A stretch of DNA of 64,000 nt, from NCBI RefSeq assembly GCF_003820355.1, contig NZ_RPOK01000001.1, positions 832,847 to 896,846 of the forward strand, in the 5' to 3' direction. The notes below the pieces were generated by a model that worked only from the letters and a program-made list of their open reading frames with translations, was not told the origin of the DNA and did no database searches. Made by a program: the position numbers and the translations under genes. Source of the DNA: Paralteromonas sediminis. Lineage in GTDB: Bacteria > Pseudomonadota > Gammaproteobacteria > Enterobacterales > Alteromonadaceae. Shown one piece after another: positions 9,412 through 17,760 of the stretch (positions are counted from its first letter, which is position 1; each line of letters opens with the position of its first letter).

Positions 9412-10212
9412 CTATTCGCCCAGCAGTGCAGCCAGCATGGTTCTGACTTCGGTAGGCTCAAACGGTTTATCACACAGGGCGTTTACACCGGTTTGTTGGA
9501 TATTGGTCATATGCGCACTGTCAGCCGACTCTGAGGTCACCATAATAATAGGAATATGCGTAGTTTCAGGGTTGAAGCGAATAAACTCAGACAGCTCACG
9601 ACCGTCCATCTCTGGCATGTTGTAGTCGGTCACGACTAAGTCGAAGGCATTATCTTTTATCAAGGTCAGTGCCATAGCGCCATTTTCGGCTTCCATGATT
9701 TTACGCAGACCCATACCTTCTAATACACGGCGTATATGGTTACGGGCTAGTTTGCTGTCATCGACCAATAACACTCTGACTTCATGAATATCGAACAATT
9801 CGAGGTCGAGTTCATCGGTATTGATAAGGTCGATACTGGCGCGCAGAGCTCTGGCTAGGTGCAAGGGCTCAAAGGGTTTGGGCAAAATAGCCGCGACGCC
9901 CGCTTGTTTAAACTCTTCTAATTTACTCAACCTGTTTTCACTGGAGACCAGCATAAAGGGGATGCTGGAATAGGCATCGTCATCTTTAAGGAATTTGAGC
10001 AAATCGATAGCTGTGCCGTCTTCAAAGTACATGGCGCTCACGACCACATCGGCAGCATGATTGCGCAGTGCTGCCTTGGCTTCACCCACGGTGCTCACTG
10101 GGTCAACCTGTTGCACGTTTTCTTTCAGCAATAGGGTAGTAATGATTTTGCGCTGGGTGTCTGACGGTTCGACAAGAATAATGTTCAAGTCGGCGATTGA
10201 GATGTTATCCAT
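9412..10212 (-). CDS. Double receiver-domain response regulator (first receiver degenerate)
   Basis: A 266-residue protein made only of two CheY-like receivers (about 8-130 and 143-264), without output domain. The second has the full phosphorylation set: VLLVDDSKLAR acidic pair, DLVVTDYNMPEMDG acceptor Asp, a TSE switch and a CDKPF lysine. The first lacks it: the acidic pair reads VEPS and the acceptor position is Ala (DVVVSAMYFEDG). So only the second can be phosphorylated in the normal way. It starts 9 bases after yciH on the same strand and probably shares its transcript. It may act as a phosphate shuttle or scaffold; no partner kinase is adjacent. Confidence 0.85.
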   Translation of the reverse strand: MDNISIADLNIILVEPSDTQRKIITTLLLKENVQQVDPVSTVGEAKAALRNHAADVVVSAMYFEDGTAIDLLKFLKDDDAYSSIPFMLVSSENRLSKLEEFKQAGVAAILPKPFEPLHLARALRASIDLINTDELDLELFDIHEVRVLLVDDSKLARNHIRRVLEGMGLRKIMEAENGAMALTLIKDNAFDLVVTDYNMPEMDGRELSEFIRFNPETTHIPIIMVTSESADSAHMTNIQQTGVNALCDKPFEPTEVRTMLAALLGE

Positions 10213-10221
10213 GATAATTCC

Positions 10222-10551
10222 TTAACTGCCCGCAATTTTTACTTTATAGCCTGCAGTTTGCAGTAACTGACTGATTTTTTCCCGATTGTCGGTTTGTAGT
10301 TCAATGGTGCCGTCTTTAATGGCACCGCCACAGCCGCATTTTTGTTTGAGCATTTTGCACAGGGGCTTGAGCTCGTCCTTGGTCTTTTCTAGACCTCTGA
10401 CAATACTCACGCCTGCGCCTTTTCGGCCCTTGGTCTCTCTGTGGATACGCACAAAACCGTCGTTGGAGTATGAGAGGTCTTCCTGTTGTTTCGAATTGGC
10501 CTTTACCCGACCTGTTTCAGTACTGTAAACAAGGTGATTAGCGTTGGACAT
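10222..10551 (-). CDS. yciH: SUI1/eIF1-family translation factor YciH
   Basis: A 109-residue member of the SUI1 (eIF1) family, which in E. coli can influence start-site fidelity in translation. The conserved block VRIHRETKGRKGAGVSIVRG, the Cys-Gly element KCGCGGAIKDG, and the closing IELQTDNREKISQLL...GYKVK are all present. It heads a two-gene unit with the double-receiver protein and is divergent from the STAS gene across 116 bases. Confidence 0.92.
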   Translation of the reverse strand: MSNANHLVYSTETGRVKANSKQQEDLSYSNDGFVRIHRETKGRKGAGVSIVRGLEKTKDELKPLCKMLKQKCGCGGAIKDGTIELQTDNREKISQLLQTAGYKVKIAGS

Positions 10552-10667
10552 AAAAGTAATGAAATCCTTACAACGTTAATTTTTATAAAATATCTCATTT
10601 AGGTTAGCACCTTTTCTAAATAACGACATATACTTAAGTCACCACTTACCCAACGAATGTTATGTAA

Positions 10668-10973
10668 ATGAGTATAGAAAAATCACTTTCTGCCGACGGA
10701 ACGACGCTGACAATCAAAATGGACAGCAAGTTCGATTTTAGTAAGGTTAAAGATTTCCGCGAAACCTATGACGATGTGGGCGACGAGTTAACTACGATAA
10801 TTGTTGACCTCTCGCGTACTGAATACATGGACAGCTCGGCGTTGGGCATGATGCTGAATATGCAAAAAACGCTCAGTGGTCGTCCGGTTAGCTACAAAAT
10901 CCAAAACTGTCAGGAGCAGGTAGCCCGGATCCTTAAAATTTCACGTTTCGACAAGAAATTTGACATCAGTTAA
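10668..10973 (+). CDS. STAS-domain anti-anti-sigma factor
   Basis: A 101-residue single STAS domain, the anti-sigma factor antagonist of partner-switching systems. The motif YMDSSALGMM carries the serine(s) expected to be phosphorylated by the cognate anti-sigma kinase. The next gene encodes a receiver-PP2C-HATPase protein starting 4 bases after its stop, the same pairing as CrsA/CrsR of Shewanella and HsbA/HsbR of Pseudomonas. By analogy it would be dephosphorylated by the PP2C domain and release a sigma factor or another target; the target is not visible here. Confidence 0.9.
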   Translation: MSIEKSLSADGTTLTIKMDSKFDFSKVKDFRETYDDVGDELTTIIVDLSRTEYMDSSALGMMLNMQKTLSGRPVSYKIQNCQEQVARILKISRFDKKFDIS

Positions 10974-10977
10974 CCCC

Positions 10978-12648
10978 ATGCTCGACATGCGCATACTGGT
11001 TGCCGATGATGAACCCATCAATCGGTTTCTGTTGTTGCATATGTTGGAAGAACAGGGCTTTAAGGAGTGCTTTGAGGCTGAGAATGGCCGCGAGGCAGTC
11101 GAGCTCGCACGGCAGATAAGCCCCGATCTGATACTGCTTGATATCGATATGCCTGAAATGAGTGGTTTTGAAGCGGCTGAAATTCTGAAAAATGAAGCTG
11201 AAATCCATCTGCCTATCATCTTTATCACGGCCACCGAAGACAAAGAAAACCTCATAAAGTGCCTTAAAGTGGGTGGCGATGACTTTGCCATCAAGCCTTT
11301 CGATAAGGCCATTTTGTCAGCCAAAATTAATGCGCATTTGCGCAGTCGACGTATGTCTCAACACATAGACGCTCAGAACAAAGAATTATCTAAGTTCCGG
11401 GCTGAAGTTGATCAGGAACATGCCATGATTGAGCATATCTACAATCATGCGCTGACAAATCCTGAGCATGTGATGGCTTACTTTGATGTGCTTCAGCAGC
11501 CAGCGGCCAACTTCAATGGGGATTTATTCCTGGTGCAGCCTCATCCCAATGGAGGCCTGTACTTCTTTTTAGGTGATTTTACCGGGCATGGTCTGGCGTC
11601 TACCGTTGGTGCCTTGCCCGTATCTCGTACCTTTACGGCTATGGCCGTAAAGGGGCTGTCGGTGGTTGAAATTGCACAAGCCATCAACGAATTACTTTAT
11701 ACCTTTTTGCCTATCGACAGATTTAGTGCTGCCACCTTGGGTTATGTTAACGAAACGGGAACTCGGGTAACGATTTGGCAAGGCGGCATGCCAGATTTTT
11801 ACATTCAGCGAAGCGCCGATAAATCGGTTTATGCCGTATCCTCTGAACATATGGCGTTGGGCGTGTTAGAACCGTCGGATTTTGATTCTGATTGTAATAT
11901 TCTTGATCTTGAAGCGGGCGATACGCTGACCTTGTTTTCGGACGGGCTTATTGAAGCCTCCTTCACTGATGAGGAAACGGGTGAAGAATCTAACGAGTGG
12001 TTGGGCGAAGAGGCGGTAAGGAACTGGTTGCTGGAATACTCTGATCTAACCTCCCAGAAAATATTCGAACTGGCAAAAAAAGCGTTAAAGCGCGAGTATT
12101 TTGACGATGACGTTGCCGTAATTCGATTTGAAGCAAAGGATCTGCAAAGTTTGAAATCGCAAGAAAGTCACATAAGTTTACCCTTTTTGTTTTCTGTCTC
12201 ACTAGGGCCAGATGAACTTCGTTCGGAATACGGGTTAAATGAGGTATTTCATATACTAAATAGCCAATCAGGGTTGGGCAGTGTGCGCGCAGACTTGTTT
12301 ACGGCTATTTCAGAAATGTATACCAACGCACTTGAACACGGTGTTTTGGGGCTGAGCTCATCGCTTAAAGATACGCCTGATGGCTTTATGGAATATTATC
12401 AGGCCAGAGAGGCAAAACTCGCAGAGCTAGAAGAAGGCTTTGTGCGTATCGACATCAATATGTATCCGAAAGAAGGCGTTATCTCGGTTGCGGTGAGCGA
12501 CAGCGGAAGTGGCTTTGATTATAAAACCGCCCAGCAGATTGATGACGAGGCGTCTTCAGGCCGCGGTATTATGCTTCTCAACGAGATTTGCGAGTCGCTT
12601 TGGTTTGAAGGAAACGGCAACCGCATCGTCGTTGAAATGAAGATTTAA
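10978..12648 (+). CDS. Response regulator with PP2C phosphatase and anti-sigma kinase domains
   Basis: A three-domain partner-switch protein. The receiver covers about residues 4-120 (ILVADDEP, LILLDIDMPEMSG with acceptor Asp, KPFDKA). A PP2C/SpoIIE-type serine phosphatase spans about 165-385 (FNGDLFLV, GDFTGHGLAS, TLFSDGLIEA, FDDDVAVIRF). A RsbW-like HATPase occupies about 405-556 (EMYTNALEHGVLGL, VSDSGSGFDY, GRGIMLL). This order matches CrsR/HsbR. The ATG at 10978 lies 4 bases after the STAS stop; a TTG at 10960 would overlap that gene and is less likely. Phosphorylation of the receiver probably switches between kinase and phosphatase action on the STAS partner. Confidence 0.9.
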   Translation: MLDMRILVADDEPINRFLLLHMLEEQGFKECFEAENGREAVELARQISPDLILLDIDMPEMSGFEAAEILKNEAEIHLPIIFITATEDKENLIKCLKVGGDDFAIKPFDKAILSAKINAHLRSRRMSQHIDAQNKELSKFRAEVDQEHAMIEHIYNHALTNPEHVMAYFDVLQQPAANFNGDLFLVQPHPNGGLYFFLGDFTGHGLASTVGALPVSRTFTAMAVKGLSVVEIAQAINELLYTFLPIDRFSAATLGYVNETGTRVTIWQGGMPDFYIQRSADKSVYAVSSEHMALGVLEPSDFDSDCNILDLEAGDTLTLFSDGLIEASFTDEETGEESNEWLGEEAVRNWLLEYSDLTSQKIFELAKKALKREYFDDDVAVIRFEAKDLQSLKSQESHISLPFLFSVSLGPDELRSEYGLNEVFHILNSQSGLGSVRADLFTAISEMYTNALEHGVLGLSSSLKDTPDGFMEYYQAREAKLAELEEGFVRIDINMYPKEGVISVAVSDSGSGFDYKTAQQIDDEASSGRGIMLLNEICESLWFEGNGNRIVVEMKI

Positions 12649-12700
12649 AGAGATAATTGCCACAATTATCAGGTGACACCCCCCGCATTTTTGTTACTAT

Positions 12701-12720
12701 GAGAATAAGAATTATTATTA
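12701..12720 (+). promoter_or_regulatory. Fur-box-like operator
   Basis: GAGAATAAGAATTATTATTA fits repeated NATWAT units of a Fur box and lies just before the iron transporter genes, overlapping the expected transcription start (TACTAT at about 12695 could be the -10). Iron repression through Fur is inferred. Confidence 0.65.
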
Positions 12721-12741
12721 ACAATGCTTCCGGAGTTTCAC

Positions 12742-13764
12742 TTGAAGTTTAAAACGTTATTGGCCACGTTAAGTAGCGTGCTGGTTTTGGTAACCCCTAC
12801 AGCAGGCTTCGCGGATGAAATTAACATTTATTCAGCCCGTAATGAGGCGTTGATTAAGCCTATACTGGACAAATTTACTGAAAAAACGGATATCAAGGTG
12901 AACCTGGTGACAGGTAAAGCCGATGCCTTGATCAGTCGCATGCAAAGTGAAGGGCAATTCAGCCCGGTAGATGTGCTGGTAACCACTGATGCAGGCAGAC
13001 TGGCACGCGCCAAATCTATGGGTCTGACCCAGATTATCCCCAATGAGGTTTCGCTTTCAAGTGTGAACGCTACGCTGGTTGATCCTGACCGCCATTGGAC
13101 CGCATTAACAAAGCGTGCTCGCCCCATTATGTATGCCAAAGACCGCGTTGATCCGGCGACCTTGTCGACCATGGAGGCATTAACCGACGCCCAGTGGAAA
13201 GGTCGAATTTGTATTCGTTCATCCAGCAATATATACAATCAGTCTATGACGGCCGCCCTGATTGAGCAGTTAGGCGAACAGGCAACCGAGCAATGGGCCA
13301 AAGGGCTGGTAGCAAACTTTGCCAGACCACCTGCTGGTGGCGATCGCGACCAAATTCGCGCGGTGGCGGCAGGCCAGTGCGATATCGCTGTTGCGAATAC
13401 ATACTATCTGGCTGGAATGAGAGAATCACAAGACAAAGCCACCCGCGATGTGGCTAATTCTGTAGCCGTTTTTTGGCCTAATCAGGATGACAGAGGGGTT
13501 CACATTAACATTTCAGGCATTGCTATCGCTAAACATGCAAAAAATCTTGCACAAGCTGAAGCCCTCATCAGCTTTATGCTAAGTGAAGAAGCACAGCAAT
13601 GGTATGCTCAGACAAACGGTGAATACCCTGTTGTTGACGCGGTTGCATGGAGTGACACATTAAAAGCAATGGGTACGTTTAAGCATGAAAGCATCCCGCT
13701 ACAAACTGTGGGTGAGAAAAATGCTGACGCATTAAAATTGATGGACAGAGCCGGCTGGAAATAG
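12742..13764 (+). CDS. Fe(III) ABC transporter periplasmic binding protein (FbpA/FutA type)
   Basis: Binds ferric iron in the periplasm and delivers it to the inner-membrane permease. After the signal peptide (ending near AGFA) the mature protein opens with DEINIYSARNEALIKPIL, typical of this family, and contains ANTYYLAGM with the paired tyrosines that bind iron. I prefer the TTG at 12742, which has GGAG six bases upstream; an in-frame ATG at 12724 would add six residues but has no ribosome site and sits against the Fur box. It heads a binding protein-permease-ATPase operon. Confidence 0.9.
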   Translation: MKFKTLLATLSSVLVLVTPTAGFADEINIYSARNEALIKPILDKFTEKTDIKVNLVTGKADALISRMQSEGQFSPVDVLVTTDAGRLARAKSMGLTQIIPNEVSLSSVNATLVDPDRHWTALTKRARPIMYAKDRVDPATLSTMEALTDAQWKGRICIRSSSNIYNQSMTAALIEQLGEQATEQWAKGLVANFARPPAGGDRDQIRAVAAGQCDIAVANTYYLAGMRESQDKATRDVANSVAVFWPNQDDRGVHINISGIAIAKHAKNLAQAEALISFMLSEEAQQWYAQTNGEYPVVDAVAWSDTLKAMGTFKHESIPLQTVGEKNADALKLMDRAGWK

Positions 13765-15384
13765 TTGTCACGCATACTCTTCTGGCTGCTGCTGGGGCTG
13801 ATTTTACTGCCGCTGGGCGTAGTTTTATCCAGCATAGCCAATCCTGACTTTTCTTTGTTGCAGCACCTCTATCAGACGGTGCTGCTTGACTATGTGAGTA
13901 ACAGTGTATTGCTCGCCGTTGGCGTGGGTGTTGGGGTGGCCATCATTGGCGCCAGCCTGGCCTGGGCACTTACCCAATATTCGTTCTATGGCAGCAGATT
14001 ACTCGGTTGGCTGGCCGTCTTACCCCTTGCGATGCCTGCTTACATTATCGCTTACACCTATACGGGCTTATTAGATTACAGTGGGCCGGTGCAACAATTT
14101 TTGCGTGCGACGTTTGACTGGCAATACGGTGATTACTGGTTCCCCAATGTGCGTTCTTTGGGGGGGGCTATTGTGATGATGACGCTGGTTCTGTTTCCGT
14201 ATGTGTATTTGTTAGCCAGAAACGCGTTTACTGCCCAGTCGCATAGTTTGCGTGAAGCGTCAGCCAGTATGGGGGTAACCCGCTGGCATTATTTTTCGCG
14301 TATTGCCTGGCCACTTGCCTGGCCAGCCATTGTTGCAGGTATGGCGCTGGCAATGATGGAGGCGCTGGCTGACTATGGCACTGTGGCCTATTTTGGTGTG
14401 AGTACCTTTACGTCTGGCGTTTTTCGTACCTGGTTTGGTATGGGCAGTCGACAAACGGCGTTGCAGTTGGCGGCCATGTTAACCTTGATTGTATTTGTGG
14501 TGATCTGGCTTGAACAGCGCAGCAGGCACAAAGTCAGACATGCGACCAAGGGCAATGCCCGTGAGCCTGTTCGGTTAACAGGCCTAAAAGGGATGGGCAT
14601 GGCGTTGGCCTGTAGTCTCCCTGTTTTTTTGGGTTTTATACTGCCCGTTATTCAGTTAAGCAGTTGGGCCGTTAGCTACTTGCCTGACTGGTCGTGGCAA
14701 GATTATGCGCCACTGGTGTCTCAGTCAGTGATGCTGGCTGGCATTACCGCACTGGCCACTGTATTGCTTGCCCTGTTTTTAAGCTATACCAAGCGCTGGT
14801 ATACCGCGAGTATTCCACAGTGGGCCATTAATCTGGCCAGTATGGGCTATGCCTTGCCTGGCATTGTGATTGCCGTAGGCGTACTGGTTCCCTTGGGCTT
14901 TTTTGATATTAAACTTAATGCCTTTACTAATGCCTGGTTTGGGTACCAGCCCGGGCTCATCTTATCGGGCACTATGGTCGTGCTTGTGTTCGCCTATATG
15001 GTGCGGTTTGTGGCGGTTGCTCTGCAACACACGCAAACCGGTCTGCAAACCATTACGCCCAATATGGATGACGCTGCCAGAAGTCTAGGGGTGGGCAGTG
15101 TTAAAGCCACTTGGCGGGTGCACTTACCCATCATGAAGCCCAGTCTTATTGCCGCCTTGTTACTGGTATTTGTGGATGTATTGAAAGAGCTTCCGGCTAC
15201 CTTGGTGTTGCGCCCGTTCAACGTTAACACGCTGGCCGTGAAGGCTTATGAACTGGCTATGGATGAACGATTACAACAAGCCGCATTGCCAGCCTTAAGT
15301 ATTGTATTATGCGGGATTTTACCGGTGTTATTGCTTATCCGGCAGTTGAGAAAACACGAGGACAAATATGCTAAACGTGCATGA
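13765..15384 (+). CDS. Fe(III) ABC transporter permease (FbpB type)
   Basis: A 539-residue inner-membrane permease made of two fused BPD_transp_1 halves, typical of ferric iron importers. About twelve hydrophobic segments are visible, with EAA-type loops in each half (SLREASASMGVTRWHYF near 155 and DDAARSLGVGSVKATWRVHLP near 435). The gene starts with TTG directly after the stop of the binding-protein gene, so its translation is probably coupled to it; no ATG or GTG start fits the N-terminus. It overlaps the ATPase gene by 17 bases. Confidence 0.92.
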   Translation: MSRILFWLLLGLILLPLGVVLSSIANPDFSLLQHLYQTVLLDYVSNSVLLAVGVGVGVAIIGASLAWALTQYSFYGSRLLGWLAVLPLAMPAYIIAYTYTGLLDYSGPVQQFLRATFDWQYGDYWFPNVRSLGGAIVMMTLVLFPYVYLLARNAFTAQSHSLREASASMGVTRWHYFSRIAWPLAWPAIVAGMALAMMEALADYGTVAYFGVSTFTSGVFRTWFGMGSRQTALQLAAMLTLIVFVVIWLEQRSRHKVRHATKGNAREPVRLTGLKGMGMALACSLPVFLGFILPVIQLSSWAVSYLPDWSWQDYAPLVSQSVMLAGITALATVLLALFLSYTKRWYTASIPQWAINLASMGYALPGIVIAVGVLVPLGFFDIKLNAFTNAWFGYQPGLILSGTMVVLVFAYMVRFVAVALQHTQTGLQTITPNMDDAARSLGVGSVKATWRVHLPIMKPSLIAALLLVFVDVLKELPATLVLRPFNVNTLAVKAYELAMDERLQQAALPALSIVLCGILPVLLLIRQLRKHEDKYAKRA

Positions 15385-16351
15385 TATAGCATTGAGTTAT
15401 GGCACTACCCCTGTGTTGCATTCAGTGAACTTTTCACTTTTACAAGGCCAAATTGGGTGTTTACTCGGCCCGTCTGGCAGTGGAAAAACCACCTTGTTGC
15501 GCGCCATTGCCGGTTTTGCCCGTGTGGATAGCGGCAGTATTGAGATAAACGGGCAACAAGTGTCCTCTCCCGCTACCACGCTTGCTGCTGAGAAACGCGG
15601 CGTCGGCATGGTGTTTCAGGACTATGCACTTTTCCCACATTTGACGGTGGAAGATAACGTGGCGTTTGGTCTTTTTAAGGCTAACAAGGTCTATCAAAAA
15701 CAGCGGGTGGATGAGTGTCTGGATATGACGGGGCTGGGGAAAATGCACAAACGCTACCCTCACGAATTATCAGGCGGGCAGCAGCAACGGGTTGCCATCG
15801 CCCGTGCACTGGCCCCAAAACCGTCCTTGCTGTTATTAGACGAACCCTTTTCGTCGTTGGACGTGTCCTTGCGCGATACCCTGGCTAATGACATCAGGCG
15901 GGTGATAAAAGATGAACAAATCACAGCCTTGCTGGTGACCCATGATCAGAAAGAAGCGTTTGCAGTCGCCGATGAAATTGGCGTGTTCGCCGACGGTGTC
16001 TTGCAGCAGTGGGGTGATGCCGGTAGTTTGTACCATAACCCGGCAAATCGTTTTGTAGCCTCGTTTATCGGTGAGGGGGCCTTGGTCGATTTTGCTTCGC
16101 TTGACAAAACCGTGTTGGTGCGACCCGAAGTTGTATCCATATGTGCCGGTGGACAGTATAAAGGCAAAGTGGTGTCGCGTTACTTCAGGGGCGATCACTT
16201 TATTTATGCACTGACAGTAGAAAAAGAGCAGGGCATAACGCTGCACACAGAGCTGCTTAGTTGTAAAGGTGAGTTAGCGGACGCTGTTGATGTTGATGAA
16301 TCTGTTTCGTTTGACGTTGACCTGAACAAGGTCACCGTTTTAGAGAGGTAA
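15368..16351 (+). CDS. Fe(III) ABC transporter ATP-binding protein (FbpC type)
   Basis: Energises the ferric iron importer. Walker A GPSGSGKTT (about 35), Q-loop MVFQDYALFPHLT, signature LSGGQQQRVAIARA, Walker B LLLLDEPFSSLD and switch VTHDQKEA are complete. A C-terminal extension of about 100 residues (LVRPEVVSI..., TOBE-like) follows, as in iron and spermidine importers. It overlaps the permease gene and is followed 2 bases later by the TerB-like gene, so all four probably form one Fur-controlled transcript. Confidence 0.93.
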   Translation: MLNVHDIALSYGTTPVLHSVNFSLLQGQIGCLLGPSGSGKTTLLRAIAGFARVDSGSIEINGQQVSSPATTLAAEKRGVGMVFQDYALFPHLTVEDNVAFGLFKANKVYQKQRVDECLDMTGLGKMHKRYPHELSGGQQQRVAIARALAPKPSLLLLDEPFSSLDVSLRDTLANDIRRVIKDEQITALLVTHDQKEAFAVADEIGVFADGVLQQWGDAGSLYHNPANRFVASFIGEGALVDFASLDKTVLVRPEVVSICAGGQYKGKVVSRYFRGDHFIYALTVEKEQGITLHTELLSCKGELADAVDVDESVSFDVDLNKVTVLER

Positions 16352-16353
16352 TC

Positions 16354-16797
16354 ATGCTTAAGAAAATGCTTGCATTGTTTGAACCGGAAGCGGTTGAGCA
16401 AACCCCAGAGCACAGTGTGGAGCTGGCCACTGCAGCCTTGCTATTTGAAGTGATCCGCGCTGATAACGAAACGACAGAGCAAGAACGTGAAAGTTATAAA
16501 GCACAGCTTAAAAAGCATGTCAGCTTGTCAGATGATGAACTGCAAACCATTTTATCAGAGGGTGAAAAACACGCCCATGATGCGGTAGATTTAGTGCAGT
16601 TTACCCGTCGCCTAAACGATGTATTTACTCAGCCTCAAAAGCAAGCTGTACTCGAAAGTCTGTGGCATATAGCCGCAGCAGATGGCGTGATTGATAAGCA
16701 CGAAGAACACATTATCCGTCGTATTTCTGACTTGCTGCATATCCCGCATAGCCAGTACATTCAGATAAAACTGCGTGTATTGGATAACGAAAGCTAA
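16354..16797 (+). CDS. TerB-like domain protein
   Basis: A 147-residue helical protein of the TerB/tellurite-resistance-like family. The two characteristic acidic half-motifs are seen: LLFEVIRADNETTEQERE and WHIAAADGVIDKHEEHIIRRIS. In other proteins this fold binds metal ions at such acidic sites. It begins 2 bases after the iron ABC ATPase and is probably co-transcribed with it; a link to iron handling is inference. No tellurite resistance genes are nearby. Confidence 0.85.
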   Translation: MLKKMLALFEPEAVEQTPEHSVELATAALLFEVIRADNETTEQERESYKAQLKKHVSLSDDELQTILSEGEKHAHDAVDLVQFTRRLNDVFTQPQKQAVLESLWHIAAADGVIDKHEEHIIRRISDLLHIPHSQYIQIKLRVLDNES

Positions 16798-16820
16798 CCT
16801 CTTCTCATTCACGACAGCTC

Positions 16821-17696
16821 TTAAAGTAAACTGGCCTGAACCTCTGATGCAAAACTCAGCTCGGGCAAACTGGCATCGGGGTAGCTTGAATTATAAAGGG
16901 TGATAAACCGTCTAAGCAAAGCCGGGGCGTCTGCATTGTCCGGGCAGTGAATAAAAACAAAAGGCGTCTTGCCTTGTTGCCGCCATTGATGGCATTTGGT
17001 GATCCACGGCAGCAACTTTTGTTCATTAATAGCAGCAGTGTTTCCACCTACAAAGCGTACGATGGGCTGACCGCCTGTGGCAATAACATTAACCGGCACC
17101 CTGGGCTTTTTTTGTTGCACCTCTTCTTCAAGATGGCTTTGTGGTGGCGTGGCAAACAAAGCGCGGGTGTCCATAATGACCCGATTAACCTTATTCTCAA
17201 CAAGCAAGCGGTTCAGTGCTCTCTCTTCTGCCCCTTTGGCAAAGAAAGCCAGATGTCTCACTTCTACTGCAAGTGGAACGGGTAAGTGATAATGCTCAAT
17301 AAACTGCCTGAGCTGAGGCAAATGCTCAGGCCCAAAAGAAGCGGGTAACTGAGCCATCAGCGCCCCTAGTTTTGATTGCATAGGTACTATGGCGTGCCAA
17401 AATGCAGCCAGTATGTCTTTAACGCTATTCAATTTATGGTTATGGGTTATCTCACGAGGCAATTTGAGCGTGAAGCGAAAATCAGCGGGCACGACACTTG
17501 CCCATTGCTGTGCCCGTTCTTGTGTAGGTGTTTGATAAAAAGACGTATTTCCTTCAACACTGCTGCATTGCTGAGCGTAGTCAGCTAAACCGGCTTTGGC
17601 TGTGCCAAACCAGTTTTGATGCCACTTAGGGTGGGTCCACATTGGGCAGCCCACAAAGAGTGGCGGTAATGAAGGATTACTATTGGGGTTTAACAT
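16821..17696 (-). CDS. DUF72 (YecE-like) family protein
   Basis: A 291-residue member of the DUF72/YecE family, TIM-barrel proteins of unknown biochemical role. Family hallmarks are seen: VGCPMWTHPKWHQNWF at the start, SSVEGNTSFYQTPTQERAQQWASVVP, FTLKLPREITH, and VRFVGGN with FIHCPDNADAP near the end. It runs convergent to the TerB-like gene and divergent from aspS, with 64 bases between it and the aspS start. In many gammaproteobacteria a DUF72 gene neighbours aspS. Confidence 0.88.
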   Translation of the reverse strand: MLNPNSNPSLPPLFVGCPMWTHPKWHQNWFGTAKAGLADYAQQCSSVEGNTSFYQTPTQERAQQWASVVPADFRFTLKLPREITHNHKLNSVKDILAAFWHAIVPMQSKLGALMAQLPASFGPEHLPQLRQFIEHYHLPVPLAVEVRHLAFFAKGAEERALNRLLVENKVNRVIMDTRALFATPPQSHLEEEVQQKKPRVPVNVIATGGQPIVRFVGGNTAAINEQKLLPWITKCHQWRQQGKTPFVFIHCPDNADAPALLRRFITLYNSSYPDASLPELSFASEVQASLL

Positions 17697-17760
17697 GCAT
17701 TTGTTTATACTATGCGGCCTCGAAATACAGCAACATCAACATTCTTAGGGGTCATTGAGC

